DNA of 64,000 bases from UBA4421 sp002470275 (GTDB taxonomy: Bacteria; Pseudomonadota; Gammaproteobacteria; Pseudomonadales; Azotimanducaceae). The stretch spans positions 18,125 to 82,124 of the forward strand of contig CAJXDR010000008.1 of assembly GCA_913052345.1 (NCBI GenBank). The letters are read 5' to 3'. Positions 34,503-43,694 of the stretch are shown piece by piece (the first letter of the stretch is position 1; each line of letters begins with the position of its first letter). The translations under genes were made by a program, and so were the position numbers. The notes under the pieces were generated by a model. The model was not told the DNA's origin. It saw nothing but the letters and a program-made list of their open reading frames with translations, and searched no databases.

Positions 34503-36732
34503 CAACGACCTGCAGGGGTCTTCGCGAATCCCTAATTTCTTCCGTATGTCTATCGCTCAAAGGATTTCCGCACTGGCCGAAAGAGGCCTACTCAGCCAGG
34601 AAGACATTCAACAACTGGCTTCAGGCGGACATCAGCTCAAGCTCAACGTCGCCGATAAGATGATCGAGAACGTGGTTGGCGTCTTCGGGCTACCCATGGG
34701 CGTGGCGCTCAATTTCCTTATCAACAACAAGGACTATGTAGTGCCCCTGGCCGTGGAGGAGCCTTCCATCGTCGCCGGTCTGTCCGGGGCCGCTCGCCTT
34801 GCTCGCCTCGGCGGGGGGTTCTCGGCCGCAGAGGTTGATCCAATCCTTATTGGCCAAGTTCAGATCGTAGTCAGCGGTGATGTGGACGCCGCCAAGCAGA
34901 CCCTGCTGGACAATAAGGCAGAGGTTCTGGCCCTGGCCAACAGCCTGCACCCTAAGATGGTGGCCCGAGGCGGCGGAGCCATTGATATCGAAGTATTTGA
35001 CTACGCCGCCCAGGAAGACGGACGGCTCATGGTGGTCATGCATTTGCTGGTGGATACGCGTGACGCCATGGGCGCGAATCTCGTCAACACCATGTGCGAA
35101 GGTGTGGCCTCCTTGGTAGAGGGCCTAACTGGCGGCAAGGTGTTTTTACGCATTCTCTCCAACTTAACGGATCGGGCCATCGCCAGAGCCTCTGTCCGCA
35201 TTCCAGTTAAAAATCTTGAGGGCAAGGGCTACAGTGGAGAGGATGTTCGAGACGGCATCGTGCTTGCTAATGACCTGGCCTTGGCTGACCCGTACCGTGC
35301 TGCGACCCATAATAAGGGCATTATGAATGGCGTTGATGCCATCGCGATCGCGACGGGAAACGATTGGCGGGCCATTGAGGCTGCCGCCCATGCCTATGCT
35401 GCGCGCAGTGGGCGCTACCAGGCTCTGACCCGCTGGCACAAGAGGGAGTCGGGCTATCTGATCGGTGAAATTCAAATTCCTATGAAGGTCGGCACCGTGG
35501 GCGGATCGCTAGAGACCAACCCCAGCGTTCGCATTAATCATAGGCTGCTGGGTTCCCCGAGCGCCTCGGACCTGGCGGGCATCATGGGGGTCGTGGGCTT
35601 AGCTCAAAACTTCGCTGCTCTGCGCGCCCTCTCCACGGACGGTATCCAACAAAATCACATGAACCTCCATGCACGCAGCGTCGCTAGCAGCGCCGGCGTT
35701 GCCAACGAATTCTTTGAAACAGTGGTAGAGGGTTTGATTGAGTCAGGCGAGATAAAGGTCTGGAAGGCCCAGGAGATCGCGAAGAATCTGGCCCGCAGAG
35801 TAGTCCAACCTGAGTCTGGTGAGCGTCAGGCCGCACATGGAAAGATTATTCTCCTGGGTGAGCATGCCGCGGTCTACGGAAGGCCGGCTATCGCCCTGCC
35901 CATTCCCCTTGCGGTAGAGGCCTCCGTGCGAAAAACCGGCGAAGGCATCAACGTGGTCATTCCCAGGTGGGGCCTTGAACAGAAAGTTCGCGCCAACACC
36001 CCAGGCGTAGCCGGCATGGTAGCCGCCCTACTCGCTCAGCTGGGGCTCGATGAGGAAAACATGACGATCGAGGTCTTTCCTCATGTTCCCAGAGCAATGG
36101 GCCTGGGTGGATCATCGGCCCTAGCTGTCGCCATCATGCGCGCGGTGAACGCGGCCTATGACCTCAACCTGGCAGAAGAAAAGATTAACGAGCTAGCCTT
36201 CGAGTGTGAGAAAGCCGCACATGGCACGCCGTCGGGTGTGGACAACACGGTGGCCACCTATGGGACACCCCTTTACTACCAAAGGGTGGGCGATCAAGTC
36301 TCCTTTGATACCCTGAGCATTGCCCAACCGCTGGAAATGGTCATCGGAATGACCGGCAAAGAAAGCCTGACAGCCGATACGGTGGCGAGGGTTCGCACAG
36401 CCTGGGAACAGCATCCCAGGCGCTACGAGGGTATCTTTGACCAGATCACTCAGCTGACCGTGCAGGCTCGGGAGGCGGTCCAAGGCGGCCTGCTATCCGA
36501 GCTGGGTGAACTGATGAACCTTTGCCACGGTTACCTAAACGCGCTGCAGATATCCACGCCTGAACTTGAGCAACTGGTGCACATTGCAAGAGAGCATGGG
36601 GCCCTTGGAGCCAAGCTGACGGGGGGCGGTGGCGGTGGTTCTATGATTGCCCTTTGCCCAGATCGACAGCGGGCAGTAGAAAAAGCGATGGCTACTGCGG
36701 GCTTCAACACTATGGCGATAACGCTGGGTTAA
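34483..36732 (+). CDS. Fused HMG-CoA reductase (class II) - mevalonate kinase
   Basis: 749 residues from ATG 34483 (GGAG about 10 bases upstream; an in-frame TTG lies 3 codons earlier). Residues about 20-430 are class II HMG-CoA reductase: ENVVGVFGLPMGVALNF, VEEPSIV with the catalytic Glu at 92/93, Lys278 in THNKGIM, Asp294 and His396 in HMNLHARS, matching Pseudomonas mevalonii E83, K267, D283 and H381. From about 447 a mevalonate kinase follows: HGKIILLGEHAAVYGRP, GLGGSSAL (540-547), PSGVDN and LTGGGGGGSM. One chain thus reduces HMG-CoA to mevalonate and phosphorylates it. No frameshift or stop interrupts the join. Confidence 0.93.
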   Translation: MALESNSNDLQGSSRIPNFFRMSIAQRISALAERGLLSQEDIQQLASGGHQLKLNVADKMIENVVGVFGLPMGVALNFLINNKDYVVPLAVEEPSIVAGLSGAARLARLGGGFSAAEVDPILIGQVQIVVSGDVDAAKQTLLDNKAEVLALANSLHPKMVARGGGAIDIEVFDYAAQEDGRLMVVMHLLVDTRDAMGANLVNTMCEGVASLVEGLTGGKVFLRILSNLTDRAIARASVRIPVKNLEGKGYSGEDVRDGIVLANDLALADPYRAATHNKGIMNGVDAIAIATGNDWRAIEAAAHAYAARSGRYQALTRWHKRESGYLIGEIQIPMKVGTVGGSLETNPSVRINHRLLGSPSASDLAGIMGVVGLAQNFAALRALSTDGIQQNHMNLHARSVASSAGVANEFFETVVEGLIESGEIKVWKAQEIAKNLARRVVQPESGERQAAHGKIILLGEHAAVYGRPAIALPIPLAVEASVRKTGEGINVVIPRWGLEQKVRANTPGVAGMVAALLAQLGLDEENMTIEVFPHVPRAMGLGGSSALAVAIMRAVNAAYDLNLAEEKINELAFECEKAAHGTPSGVDNTVATYGTPLYYQRVGDQVSFDTLSIAQPLEMVIGMTGKESLTADTVARVRTAWEQHPRRYEGIFDQITQLTVQAREAVQGGLLSELGELMNLCHGYLNALQISTPELEQLVHIAREHGALGAKLTGGGGGGSMIALCPDRQRAVEKAMATAGFNTMAITLG

Positions 36733-36762
36733 CGGGACGTCTTCATACCGGGAGGATAAGCG

Positions 36763-37230
36763 ATGAGCAATCCAGGCACCGAGCAAAGGCCTCCGCGTAT
36801 CCTGCCCCCCCACTACTTTGCCCTGAGCGCCTGCCTTGTTCTTATTTCGGGTGGGCTGGCGTTAGGGCATATGGCGCTCGGTCACTTTCGCTGGCTGGGG
36901 GCTCTGATCCTGTTGATGGGGGTAGCGCTAACCCTAAGCGCCGCAAGCCTATTTGCCAAAGCAAAGACCAATATCGTTCCCCTTACCCTCTCCAGCGCCC
37001 TGGTGACCGACGGTATCTATCGCTTCACGCGCAACCCGATGTATCTGGGCATGACCTTGGCGCTGATGGGTATTGCGATCATGGTAGAGAGTGGGCTGGG
37101 CTTGGTGATCGGCCTTGCCTTTGCCGTCTTCATTCAACTCACCTTTATTCGCCGAGAGGAAGCGCTGATGCGCACCACCTTCCCTGAGGGCTACCCAGAG
37201 TATTTCCAGCGCGTCAGGCGCTGGATATAG
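36763..37230 (+). CDS. Isoprenylcysteine methyltransferase-like membrane protein (ICMT/PEMT family)
   Basis: 155 residues with about four membrane helices. The SAM-binding end of the fold is visible in YRFTRNPMYLGMTLALMG and RREEALMRTTFPEGYPEYFQRVRRW, the two conserved motifs of ICMT/PEMT proteins. It follows the HMGR-kinase gene by 30 bp and has GGGAGG upstream. Bacterial members methylate lipids or isoprenoids; a link to the mevalonate genes is suggested by position only. Confidence 0.82.
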   Translation: MSNPGTEQRPPRILPPHYFALSACLVLISGGLALGHMALGHFRWLGALILLMGVALTLSAASLFAKAKTNIVPLTLSSALVTDGIYRFTRNPMYLGMTLALMGIAIMVESGLGLVIGLAFAVFIQLTFIRREEALMRTTFPEGYPEYFQRVRRWI

Positions 37231-37266
37231 CGATCTCCCTGCATCCAGACCCTAGCGCCCATCCCT

Positions 37267-38286
37267 TCACAGCGCGACACAGCTGCCGCCCAGCAACAGG
37301 CTTAGGAAATCCCGCCGCTGGTCAGCGCTCATGGTCCGATCGGCCCACCAGCGCACGTGCCGATCCTGCTGACCCTGGTCAACCTCAATACCCCACATGG
37401 GGTCGATGGAGGTGGGAATCAGTGAATACCGCATATCTACGATTCTTGAATAGCCTTGATGCACGGCTAAATGGTCATCTGAGAACCAACGAAAACGCTG
37501 GATGTCTCTTGCCTGCAGGCTATCAGCCGCCAAAGCCGGAAAATCTCTCTCCAGTTTGAGCGCTTCGATGCTCTGTCCCACACACCACCGAATCTCCGTG
37601 CCCGCACGAATCCCGTCCACGTAAAAACGCCCCTCATGTCGATAAATGGCTTTCCAGAGCAGCAGGTTGGCGAAAGAGGGTTTAACCGAAATTTGCTCGG
37701 GTACGTGTCCCCGCAGGGCTGCAACATCCATCGCAGCATCCAGGGCACGCTGCTGCTGCAGGGCTCCCACAGATAAATAGAGCGCCGCCCAGCCGCAGGC
37801 GGCACCCGCGATCCACCGCCGGTGTCGGGACCCCGCCAGCAGCACGGCGGCAAGGATGGGGAACGTGAAGACAGGATCAATAATGGAGATAAGGTCCCAG
37901 GCCGCACGGAAATCTGTAAAGGGCCAAAAGAGCTGGGTCCCGTAGGAGGTACAAGCGTCCAGGAGTCCATGGGTCGCATATCCCGCTAGCGATGCCAGAT
38001 AGGCTTCCCGCCAAGAGAGCCCCTTCCAGAAACAGCCTCGCTCGCCAAGCCAGTACATCAGCCAGGCCACCACCAGCGCGCCAAAGGGTATAAAGAAGAG
38101 TGAATGGGTAAATTGGCGATGAAACTCTAGAAACAACAGCGGGTCATCCGGCGACTGGATCAGCACATCCAGGTCTGGAGCCATCCCTGCAACTGCCCCA
38201 TAGCAAGCGATAGCCGCCAGTTTTCGACGTCCCGCAAGGCCCTGGGCGACCACTGCGCCTAGCGCACCTTGGGTAACTGGGTCCAT
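37267..38286 (-). CDS. YdjM-like membrane-bound metal-dependent hydrolase (DUF457)
   Basis: 339 residues. The N-terminal half carries the family pattern MDPVTQGALGAVVAQGLAG, GMAPDLDVL and EFHRQFTHSLFF, with His and Asp residues likely to bind metal, and four to five membrane helices. E. coli YdjM is LexA-regulated; the C-terminal half here is soluble and longer than in E. coli. Convergent with the ICMT-like gene. Confidence 0.85.
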   Translation of the reverse strand: MDPVTQGALGAVVAQGLAGRRKLAAIACYGAVAGMAPDLDVLIQSPDDPLLFLEFHRQFTHSLFFIPFGALVVAWLMYWLGERGCFWKGLSWREAYLASLAGYATHGLLDACTSYGTQLFWPFTDFRAAWDLISIIDPVFTFPILAAVLLAGSRHRRWIAGAACGWAALYLSVGALQQQRALDAAMDVAALRGHVPEQISVKPSFANLLLWKAIYRHEGRFYVDGIRAGTEIRWCVGQSIEALKLERDFPALAADSLQARDIQRFRWFSDDHLAVHQGYSRIVDMRYSLIPTSIDPMWGIEVDQGQQDRHVRWWADRTMSADQRRDFLSLLLGGSCVAL

Positions 38287-38400
38287 ACGCTCTCCTTAAT
38301 TTTCGGCAGACAGCCCCCCGTGAGGCGCATCCACCACTCGCTAACCCTAACCCTTAGTGCCAGCCTGTTGTAGCCCCTGCCCGGCACCAAGCCCTTTTAT

Positions 38401-38970
38401 TCAGCGACCCTCTTCCGCCTGACAAACCGGGGCCTGGAGTGTAGGCAGCAAGATATACTGGCCGAGGGCGTCTGGTAGGCACGGGTCAAAACGCTGGTAG
38501 CGAACGCTTCGCCCCAGCAGAGGGGTGCCCAGATAGCCTCGGATCTCAATGTTGTCCGACCCGCCCGCCCGCAGGATCGATTTGTACCACCGACCGGTTT
38601 CCGGATCGTAAATCTCGCCCCGCCATCTTCCCTTGCTGAGGGCATAGTCACGAGAGAGCTGTAGCCCGAGCAGCTGCCGTTGCTGTAGGCCAACATCCTC
38701 ATTCCATTCATCTAACAGGGGCCGGTCGAGACTCCAAACGACTTCTCTACCTTGCGAGATAACGGGGTTGGGCATGCCGGCGATCATGATCTTTAAAGTT
38801 TGATCACCTTCCTGAATACGCAGCAAGACATTTGTACCAAGCCACCAGCCTTGAGTTCCAGGCATCTCTTTTCCGTCGCGCGCCGGGTCAGCGACCACGC
38901 TAGCGGCCAGGTAAAGGCATACGCTGGTCGTGATCGCTCGAATCCTCCACAGGGGGCCCCTCCTAGGCAT
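38401..38970 (-). CDS. DUF2147 domain protein, secreted
   Basis: 189 residues from ATG 38970, giving a signal peptide (basic start MPRRGPLWRIR, hydrophobic ITTSVCLYLAASVVA). The C-terminal half has the DUF2147 pattern GRWRGEIYDPETGRWYKS and GYLGTPLLGRSVRYQR. DUF2147 proteins are small beta-rich periplasmic proteins of unknown role. The start overlaps the end of the CmcJ-like gene by 8 bp; the frame is open to 39093 but without homology. Confidence 0.75.
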   Translation of the reverse strand: MPRRGPLWRIRAITTSVCLYLAASVVADPARDGKEMPGTQGWWLGTNVLLRIQEGDQTLKIMIAGMPNPVISQGREVVWSLDRPLLDEWNEDVGLQQRQLLGLQLSRDYALSKGRWRGEIYDPETGRWYKSILRAGGSDNIEIRGYLGTPLLGRSVRYQRFDPCLPDALGQYILLPTLQAPVCQAEEGR

Positions 38971-39811
38971 CGAAAAAGGCAATGGCGCGCGCTTCAATAC
39001 TCTCCCGGGCAGGCAGCTCACGGTCATCGACCTTGGGTAGTTCAAAGGCACTGTGGGCCGTATACCTGGCCGCGACAGTGGCGTCTGAGTCATAACACTT
39101 CAGTAACATGACCTCATGCGGACACTGCTGTGAAAGATAAAGCCATCGGTGTTCGGGGTTATGTTTCACCATGTAGATCTGACCGGTCCGATCCTCGTAG
39201 ACCAGATCGATGGGGATGAAATCCTGGACGTCGATAGAGACTGCGTCGATGACCGCGAAAGGCGTTTGCACAACGGGCCCAGAAATCGGGCGCCAGACGT
39301 TGATCATCGCATAGCGGCCCCGCAGCAGGCACTCTGCCCGTTCTGGAAAGAGATCACGTATCCGTTGCGGCGCGGAGGTCTCGGTATAGTCATTGTGGAC
39401 GGACTTCACCGGATTCTGTATCGCCTCGCGCCGGGTCACATGATCCTCCGGCACCCTGGCTTTGCTACGCAAATTATGGTCAAAAATATGCACCCAATCC
39501 GCACCCGTAGCCTCCTTCACCAGGGCAGCAGCCTGGGGGTAGTAGACTGAGCGCACTTGCTCGGCATCATAAAAATCCAGTAATGGCGCGGGATGGGTAA
39601 CGAATGCAAGACCGTTACGGTCTAGGCTCAGAGGTTCCTCGCGCCCTCGGATGTCCTCAACCCAGGACTTGTGCGGTAGGCGGCCAGGGTCCCTAAGGCT
39701 GGCATGCTCTGGAGCTGCACACAGGAAATAGGCTGGGTCAGCAACCTCGGGATCGGCAAAATAGAATGTGGTTTCGCAGCGCACGGCGCCCCCCTCTTGC
39801 TGGCTATTCAT
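38963..39811 (-). CDS. CmcJ/NvfI-like oxidoreductase (GA4 desaturase family)
   Basis: 282 residues. Candidate metal-site and family segments are VHNDYTETSAPQR, RYAMINVWRPISGPV, PFAVIDAVS and CPHEVMLLKCYDS, as in CmcJ of cephamycin synthesis and fungal NvfI-type non-haem iron enzymes. Such proteins hydroxylate or desaturate small molecules, or cooperate in methylation. The operon partner is an amidase (TAATG overlap at 39811). Substrate unknown. Confidence 0.78.
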   Translation of the reverse strand: MNSQQEGGAVRCETTFYFADPEVADPAYFLCAAPEHASLRDPGRLPHKSWVEDIRGREEPLSLDRNGLAFVTHPAPLLDFYDAEQVRSVYYPQAAALVKEATGADWVHIFDHNLRSKARVPEDHVTRREAIQNPVKSVHNDYTETSAPQRIRDLFPERAECLLRGRYAMINVWRPISGPVVQTPFAVIDAVSIDVQDFIPIDLVYEDRTGQIYMVKHNPEHRWLYLSQQCPHEVMLLKCYDSDATVAARYTAHSAFELPKVDDRELPARESIEARAIAFFDA

Positions 39812-41229
39812 TAGGCCATACCTATACCGGGGTAGTCGATAGTTGGGGTCGCGGCCTCAAATGCGGCCCCTAACTGGAGCAGGCGGCTTTCCTGCAGCCG
39901 AGCGCCAATAAGCTGTATCGACCCGGGCAGACCTATCGAGTCCCGGGCAAAGGGCAGGCTGAGGGTGGGATGGCCTGAATAATCAAAGGGGGCGGTGAAG
40001 ATCAGGAAGTTTGCCCCCTCCTCCGATGATTCTACGGCTTGGGTCATCCTCTGGGCCGTGGGGGTGGTCATTGTCATCCCTGGGGCGATGATGGCGTCTA
40101 GCCCAAGCAGGATTTGATCAAGTGCCTGCCGAAAGGTCACGCGCTGCGCTTCTAGCGCCTCATAGTCCGACGCCGAGACGCTCAAACCCCGCTCAATAAG
40201 GAAAGCCAGCTCCGGGCCATATTCTTCTCTGCGGGCAGGGTAAAGGTGGCGGTGGGCGTCGGCACACTCCCGAGCACAGGTTTGCGGCCAGCCGTCAGCG
40301 AGCGTGCGTGCGCTTGCAGGCATCTGCATGGGGACGATTGCTGCCCCCAGTGACTGCAGGATCTTCATCGCTTCCTCAATCCAGGTCACCACCTGGGGAT
40401 CAACACCATCGCTCACGTAGGAGAAGTCCACGCCTATACGTACGCCGTCCAGGTCCTTTGTGTTCCACAACTCAGCGACATAGTTGGGCACCGGCACATT
40501 GAGCGAAGTTTCGTCCTGCGGGTCATAGCCCGCGATCGCGGTCAGCATGCGGGCGGCATCTTCTACGGTTCGGGTCATCGGACCAATATGATCTAGGGAA
40601 CTGGCCAATGGAAACGCGCCGTGCAAGCTGACCCGGCCATAGGTCGGCTTGAGGCCGACGATGCCACAACAGGCGGCGGGAAAGCGAATGCTGCCCCCGG
40701 TATCTGAACCCAAGGCCCCAAAGCAAAGCCCTGATGCCACCGCGACGCCTGAGCCGGAGGACGAAACGCCTGACCAGGCCGCCGCCTGCCAAGGGTTAAT
40801 CGGTGCCTGAATCGAGGGATGATGATTGCCGAAGGCGCCCTCCGTAAGCTGCGTCTTAGCAATCAGGATAGCCCCCGCAGCACGCAGCCGCGTCACCACG
40901 GTGGCGTCATAATCCGGACTGAAGCCCGCCATCACGCTCGTACCCGACGCGGTGGGCGTGTCCTTCGTGAAGAGTAGGTCTTTGATCGCGATAGGAACGC
41001 CATGCAGCGGTCCCAGGGGAACGCCCTCCTCACGCAGGCGGTCGAGCTTCGCTGCCTGCTCCAACGCACTGTTATCCAGTATTCGCGCAAAGGCATGGGT
41101 TTGAGAATCCAAAGTATGAATGCGATGAAGCATGCGCTGAGTTAGTTCAAGAGCCGACAGGGCGCCGCTCTTCAGGTCTCTTGCCGTTTGCGAAAGCGAG
41201 GCGAAGGGTTGCAGGTGAGGACCACTCAT
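39811..41229 (-). CDS. Amidase (amidase-signature family)
   Basis: 472 residues. The catalytic Lys lies in GVPIAIKDLLFT, the Ser/Gly loop in WSGVSSSGSGVAVASG, and the nucleophilic Ser in GSDTGGSIRFPAACCG. The protein differs clearly from the other two amidases in the window. Its stop overlaps the start of the CmcJ-like gene; the broken ppk2 gene lies 35 bp upstream. Confidence 0.9.
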   Translation of the reverse strand: MSGPHLQPFASLSQTARDLKSGALSALELTQRMLHRIHTLDSQTHAFARILDNSALEQAAKLDRLREEGVPLGPLHGVPIAIKDLLFTKDTPTASGTSVMAGFSPDYDATVVTRLRAAGAILIAKTQLTEGAFGNHHPSIQAPINPWQAAAWSGVSSSGSGVAVASGLCFGALGSDTGGSIRFPAACCGIVGLKPTYGRVSLHGAFPLASSLDHIGPMTRTVEDAARMLTAIAGYDPQDETSLNVPVPNYVAELWNTKDLDGVRIGVDFSYVSDGVDPQVVTWIEEAMKILQSLGAAIVPMQMPASARTLADGWPQTCARECADAHRHLYPARREEYGPELAFLIERGLSVSASDYEALEAQRVTFRQALDQILLGLDAIIAPGMTMTTPTAQRMTQAVESSEEGANFLIFTAPFDYSGHPTLSLPFARDSIGLPGSIQLIGARLQESRLLQLGAAFEAATPTIDYPGIGMA

Positions 41230-41264
41230 AAAGACACTCGATCAGGCGGGCGATAGGCCTTAGT

Positions 41265-42071
41265 TTAACGTGCCTGAGCACCATTGAAGAGGGGAATCAT
41301 GCGCTCGCGCTCGCAGTCCAAGGGCAGCCCGCCCTGCACCGTAGGCAGTGTGGGCAACTTGGCGTCCGGAGCCGCCAAGGAAGGTCCGAGAATGTGCAGC
41401 AAGAAGTCCATGCAGGACAGGCGCGCTAATTTCTTATCGTCTGAACCAACCACGTGCCAGGGTGCCCAGTTCCGATCCGTGTGGTCGAACATTCGCTCAA
41501 TATAGTCGCTGTATACGGACCAGCGAGATCGGGCCTCAATATCCACGGGGGACAGCTTCCATCGCTTTGCAGGATTTTCGGAACGCGCCCGCAGTCGACG
41601 CTCCTGCTCCTCTGCACTGATGGTGATCCAGAACTTGATGATTTGAATGCCGTCCTCCACCAAGAGTTTCTCCAGTGCAGGTACGGTTTGAATAAAATGC
41701 CGATACTGATCCGAACTACAGAACCCCATCACGGGTTCAACGCAGGCCCGGTTGTACCAGGACCGATCAAAGAGAACGATTTATCCGGCTGCCGGGAGGT
41801 GCTGAAGGTAGCGCTGGAAGTACCATTGTCCCGTCTCCACGTCAGACGGCTTGGGCAGCGCCACGATCCGCGCACCACGCGGATTGAGCGGTTCGGCAAT
41901 ACGCTTAATCATGCCGCCCTTGCCCGCGGCATCTCGGCCTTCGAAAATAATGAGTACCCGACGCCCAAGGGCCTGAATATCCCTTTGCGCCAGGGCGAGC
42001 TGCTGCTGAAGAAGAGAAAGCTGCTGTTTGTAGTCCGTTTTAATCATGCCGGGGACCCCTAGAGCATCCAT
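41265..42071 (-). pseudogene. ppk2: Polyphosphate kinase 2, interrupted by an in-frame stop codon
   Basis: Reading through gives a complete PPK2, which uses polyphosphate to phosphorylate nucleotides: Walker A FEGRDAAGKGG (43-53), then QWYFQRYLQHLPAAG, then a TAA at 41781-41783 as codon 97, then without frame change IVLFDRSWYNRACVEPVMGFC and the rest to 41265. The Walker B region and lid follow the stop. Homologues have Glu at the stop position and Gly where this gene has Cys (RACVE); each fits a single G-to-T change. GTG 42089 is an alternative start. It may be a pseudogene, a recent mutation or a sequencing error. Confidence 0.85.
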
Positions 42072-42116
42072 ATCCACCAAGGGCCCCACGCAGAGCCGAT
42101 GGGTGGTTATCGGCGG

Positions 42117-43694
42117 CTAGCTATCGAGCTGTTGGCCTTCCTTCCACTCAGCAGGACGCTCCGCGGGTGCCGCCTTGCCGTTGATTGACTTCCACAGCGA
42201 CAGCGACAATAGAATCATTACGCCGTAAAGCGGGACAGAGGCCAGCACCACGGCGGATTGCAGGGGCCTCAAACCGCCCAGGTAAATTAGCGTAATAGGG
42301 AGCAGCCCCAGCAGAAACGCCCAAAAGACTCGATGCCAACGCTCGGGATGTTCCCCCTCCTTCAATTCTTTGGTTGCTGTGGCTGCCAGGGTGTAAGACG
42401 CCGAGTCGTAGCTGGTGGCGGCAAAGATAATGCACACCAGCGTGAAGAGAACTAGGACAAAGGCCGCCAGCGGCAGGGTTTTCAGTACCCCAACGATGGT
42501 TGCTGGCGCGCCCTGAGTCTTCATCGATTCGATGACGGGGAAAAGCTGATTTAGCTCAAGATAAATTGAATAGTTACCCAGGACGGTAAAGAAGAAAATG
42601 CAGCCCAAGGTCCCAAAGCCGATGCTGCCAAGGATTAGCTGCCTGAGCGAGCGCCCGCGTGAGATTTTGGTAATGAAGATGCCCATGTAAGGGCCCAATG
42701 CCAGCCACCAGGCCAAGTAAAATACCGTCCAGTTCTCCACCATGGTGTCGCTGGCCAAGGCGTCGGTATAGGTACTCATGCGCACGAAGTTCTGCAGCAT
42801 GTGACCGATACCCTGCCAGCCCAGCTCAACAATAAAGAGCGTTGGGCCGACGATCAAAATGAACAGCAACAGCATCAACGCCAGCACCACATTGGTATCA
42901 CTCAGACGTCTGATGCCTTTCTCTAAACCCAACCAAACACTCCCGGCAAAGATAGAGGTGACGATCAGGATGACCACCAAATCAAGGGTGAAGCCCAGAG
43001 CCACCGAATCCAGCCCAAGGATCTCCGTTGCACCCCGTCCGATCAGCGGTATGGAGAGTCCGATACCGATGCTGCAGGCGCCCACCAGGCCCACTACGAA
43101 GAGCAAGTCTATGGTCTTTCCCAAGGGCCCTCGGGTCAGGGACCCAAGGAGCGGTTCACAGGCCGCACTCAAACGGAGCGATTTGCTCTTCCCGGTATAG
43201 TAGGTATAGGCCACAGCCACGCCTGGCAGCGTATAGAAAGCCCACCCCATGATGCCCCAGTGGTAAATGGGATAGCTGACTGCCCAGTTCAGCGCTTCCG
43301 AGGAGGCGGCGGCCACGGAGAATGGAGGGGCCTGATAGTAAACTGTCCACTCCACGGTTCCCCAATACAGCACGCTGGTGCCAATACCCCCGCAAAACAA
43401 CATAGCGGCCCAACTCAGGGTGGAGAATTCCGGGTGATAACCGCCCAGTCGAATGTCCCCATGCTTGCTCAAGGCCAAATAAAGGAGGAATCCAAGGGTG
43501 CAGACGGCTCCGATAATGTAGAACACGCCGAGTTTGGTCGTTACGTAATTGAAGCCAACGCCGAGAATTTCCTTTCCCTGTTCGGGAAATAGCGCCAGAG
43601 GAAGGCAGAGAGCAATGATCGCAAAAACGCTGCCGAGAAAAATATCACGATCCAGACGCTCGCCAAGGCGACTAAAAAGGGTCTGCATAAGCAT
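42117..43694 (-). CDS. BCCT family transporter (betaine/choline/carnitine)
   Basis: 525 residues, 12 predicted helices. The conserved BCCT core is present: FCGGIGTSVLYWGTVEW early, YPIYHWGIMGWAFYTLPGVAVAYTYY (helices 4-5), and the helix-8 region ENWTVFYLAWWLALGPYMGIFITKISRGRS with its Trp cluster. The family takes up osmolytes such as betaine with Na+ or H+. Residue variation in the aromatic box does not allow the substrate to be named. It lies upstream of ppk2 on the same strand. Confidence 0.92.
   Translation of the reverse strand: MLMQTLFSRLGERLDRDIFLGSVFAIIALCLPLALFPEQGKEILGVGFNYVTTKLGVFYIIGAVCTLGFLLYLALSKHGDIRLGGYHPEFSTLSWAAMLFCGGIGTSVLYWGTVEWTVYYQAPPFSVAAASSEALNWAVSYPIYHWGIMGWAFYTLPGVAVAYTYYTGKSKSLRLSAACEPLLGSLTRGPLGKTIDLLFVVGLVGACSIGIGLSIPLIGRGATEILGLDSVALGFTLDLVVILIVTSIFAGSVWLGLEKGIRRLSDTNVVLALMLLLFILIVGPTLFIVELGWQGIGHMLQNFVRMSTYTDALASDTMVENWTVFYLAWWLALGPYMGIFITKISRGRSLRQLILGSIGFGTLGCIFFFTVLGNYSIYLELNQLFPVIESMKTQGAPATIVGVLKTLPLAAFVLVLFTLVCIIFAATSYDSASYTLAATATKELKEGEHPERWHRVFWAFLLGLLPITLIYLGGLRPLQSAVVLASVPLYGVMILLSLSLWKSINGKAAPAERPAEWKEGQQLDS

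Noticed and set aside
38341..38354. Telomere-like CTAACCCTAACCC repeat
   Set aside because: Only two units in an ordinary intergenic gap; chance is enough to explain it.
41265..41732. Separate gene starting inside ppk2 after the stop codon
   Set aside because: It lies in the same frame as the upstream part, lacks the nucleotide-binding loop and has no ribosome site, so it is the remainder of one interrupted gene.
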